A program made the position numbers and the translations under genes. A stretch of 13,498 nt of DNA from Candidatus Saccharimonadales bacterium (GTDB lineage: Bacteria > Patescibacteriota > Saccharimonadia > Saccharimonadales > Saccharimonadaceae): positions 1 to 13,498 of the forward strand of contig JASLCP010000006.1 of assembly GCA_030151825.1 (NCBI GenBank), read 5' to 3'. The notes beneath the pieces are model-generated. The model did no database searches, was not told where the DNA came from, and was given only the letters and a program-made list of their open reading frames with translations. Below, one piece after another: positions 12,335 through 13,498 of the stretch. The number at the start of each line of letters is the position of its first letter. The first letter of the stretch is position 1.

Positions 12335-13354
12335 ATGGATATACAAACTGGCGTACTCTTTTCAACTCTTACAACTATGCGATTGGGCGGGCCGGCACGG
12401 TTTTTTGCCGAGGCACCGACCATTCAAGCGCTAGTCGACCTCTACCGTAACGCGGCACGGTTGCAACAACCTGTCTTTATCATTGGCGGTGGCAGCAACT
12501 TGATTGTTCATGACGAGGGCTTTGATGGCCTCGTCATCAAAAACACCATCCCCGGCTTTGACGTTATTGCAGATGACGACGAGTCATCCACTATCAAGAT
12601 TGGCGCCGGTGAAATTTGGGATAGTGTCGTTGCACGAACAGTCGAAATGAACCTAAGTGGCATCGAGGCATTATCAAACATTCCCGGGACAGCCGGCGCT
12701 GCTCCAGTACAAAATATTGGTGCCTATGGACAAGAAATCGCTGACACCTTGGTATCTGTTGACGCCTACGACACCCAGACCGACACATTAGTGGGGTTAC
12801 GCTGGGAAGATTGCGGCTTTTCATATCGTCACAGCATTTTTCGCGGCGCCTCACAGGGTCGGTATGCGATTACAGCAATTACATTAAAGCTATACAAACG
12901 AAACCCAATGCCACCGTTTTACGCGTCATTGCAGACATACCTGGATAAAAACGACATTACTGAATACACCCCAGCAACAATTCGCGCGGCGATTATCGAT
13001 ATTCGTACTGACAAACTACCCGATCCTGCAAAATTACCAAACAGTGGCTCGTTCTTTAAGAACGTCATTCTCGAAAACTGGCAGGCAAAACCGATACTTG
13101 ACGCCAATCCGGATGCACCGGTCTATGAAATGGATGGTGACAGATCAAAAATTGCCACCGGTTGGCTGATTGAAAATGTTGACCTGAAGGGTGAATTGCT
13201 GCATGGTATGCGTGTCCATGAGGGTAATGCGCTAGTGCTCGTTAACGAGTCGGCCACTGGCTACGCCGACCTCGCAGCCGCCCGTGAAGAAATCATTACA
13301 GCCGTACGTGATAAGTTTCAGGTAACCATCGAGCAGGAGCCGCTCGAGCTATAG
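12335..13354 (+). CDS. murB: UDP-N-acetylenolpyruvoylglucosamine reductase
   Basis: This FAD-dependent cytosolic enzyme reduces UDP-GlcNAc-enolpyruvate to UDP-MurNAc with NADPH, the second committed step of peptidoglycan synthesis. Its 339 residues are the length of a type I MurB. The FAD domain shows TTMRLGGPARFF and the loop IIGGGSNLIV. Next comes LSNIPGTAGAAPVQNIGAYGQE (in parts), the flavin-contacting core. Catalytic residues are Arg165 (SYRHSIF) and the proton donor Ser239 (NSGSFFKN). The C-terminal acid is Glu333 or Glu335 (IEQEPLEL). The gene sits between the tRNA-Lys terminator and the pilin promoter as a single unit. Its presence with an LPXTG protein implies a peptidoglycan wall. 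Confidence 0.96.
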   Translation: MDIQTGVLFSTLTTMRLGGPARFFAEAPTIQALVDLYRNAARLQQPVFIIGGGSNLIVHDEGFDGLVIKNTIPGFDVIADDDESSTIKIGAGEIWDSVVARTVEMNLSGIEALSNIPGTAGAAPVQNIGAYGQEIADTLVSVDAYDTQTDTLVGLRWEDCGFSYRHSIFRGASQGRYAITAITLKLYKRNPMPPFYASLQTYLDKNDITEYTPATIRAAIIDIRTDKLPDPAKLPNSGSFFKNVILENWQAKPILDANPDAPVYEMDGDRSKIATGWLIENVDLKGELLHGMRVHEGNALVLVNESATGYADLAAAREEIITAVRDKFQVTIEQEPLEL

Positions 13355-13385
13355 AGGTAGACCCCTGTAGTCACCACAAAAAGTG

Positions 13386-13414
13386 TTGCACGCGCCGAGG
13401 GAATCCAGTATAGT
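13386..13414 (+). promoter_or_regulatory. sigma70 promoter of the prepilin gene
   Basis: TTGCAC (13386-13391) and TATAGT (13409-13414) are 17 bp apart. Start is predicted near 13421. A G-run at about 13439-13443 could serve as a weak ribosome binding site before the ATG at 13455. Confidence 0.75.
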
Positions 13415-13454
13415 ACAAACATAAACATAATTAGATTAGGGGGCATTCATAGTT

Positions 13455-13498
13455 ATGAGTCTTCAGCAAATAAAAAACTTAAAGGAACAAAAGGGTTT
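13455..13498 (+). CDS. probable type IV prepilin (5' end only)
   Basis: Only 14 complete codons are inside the window: MSLQQIKNLKEQKG followed by TT, which starts a Phe, Leu or similar codon. A short basic leader ending in Lys-Gly just before an aromatic is the classic type III leader that prepilin peptidase (PilD) cuts after Gly. The expected continuation is FTIVELLIV. It has its own promoter. The identity is inferred from the leader alone; the next few codons would decide it. Confidence 0.55.
   Translation, partial: MSLQQIKNLKEQKG

Noticed and set aside
1..13498. Alternative genetic code (TGA read as an amino acid)
   Set aside because: All recognised genes are full length without in-frame TGA, so the standard code fits.

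Overview
The window looks like a bacterial chromosome segment from the candidate phyla radiation, most likely Saccharibacteria (TM7) or a close relative. This is inferred from small compact genes, an LPXTG surface protein, a probable type IV prepilin, a 9-helix sensor kinase, a DUF5684 membrane protein and a lean housekeeping set (FolD, MurB, tRNAs). No rRNA or other phylogenetic marker is present, so the placement is moderate. No CRISPR array, insertion sequence or transposase is visible.

Region 1 (1-1456) holds the tail of an unknown gene and, 25 bp on, a membrane-anchored Cys-containing protein with a long Thr/Pro-rich tail. It is visibly richer in G+C than the rest and may be the end of an acquired element or a gene group of different history. 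Region 2 (1457-1744) is non-coding. It holds a 15-bp perfect hairpin, a set of mutually exclusive stems ending in a terminator (attenuator-like), and a perfect consensus promoter. Region 3 (1745-3522) encodes an LPETG surface protein with a DUF11 domain and a small membrane protein.

Region 4 (3484-8221) is the most interesting part. A two-gene operon on the minus strand encodes a GNAT/autoinducer-synthase-like protein and a cysteine-free ThiF/E1-like adenylyltransferase of the Rv1355c type. It is followed on the same strand by a 9-TM GAF histidine kinase and flanked divergently by a single-domain response regulator. I propose, as inference, that these four genes form a small-molecule synthesis and sensing module.

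Region 5 (8222-13354) is housekeeping: folD, a DUF5684 membrane protein, tRNA-Arg followed by an 8-TM protein, a large unknown membrane protein, tRNA-Lys and murB. The window ends 44 nt into a probable type IV prepilin gene.

Two transcription styles recur. Surface, pilin, operon and tRNA-Lys genes have -35 plus -10 promoters with 17-bp spacers, and the protein genes among them have a leader. Several cytosolic or regulatory genes have a -10 (usually TGn-extended) only 6-9 nt before the ATG and no Shine-Dalgarno, which predicts leaderless mRNAs. Convergent neighbours overlap or abut, and at least one terminator lies inside the opposing coding sequence.
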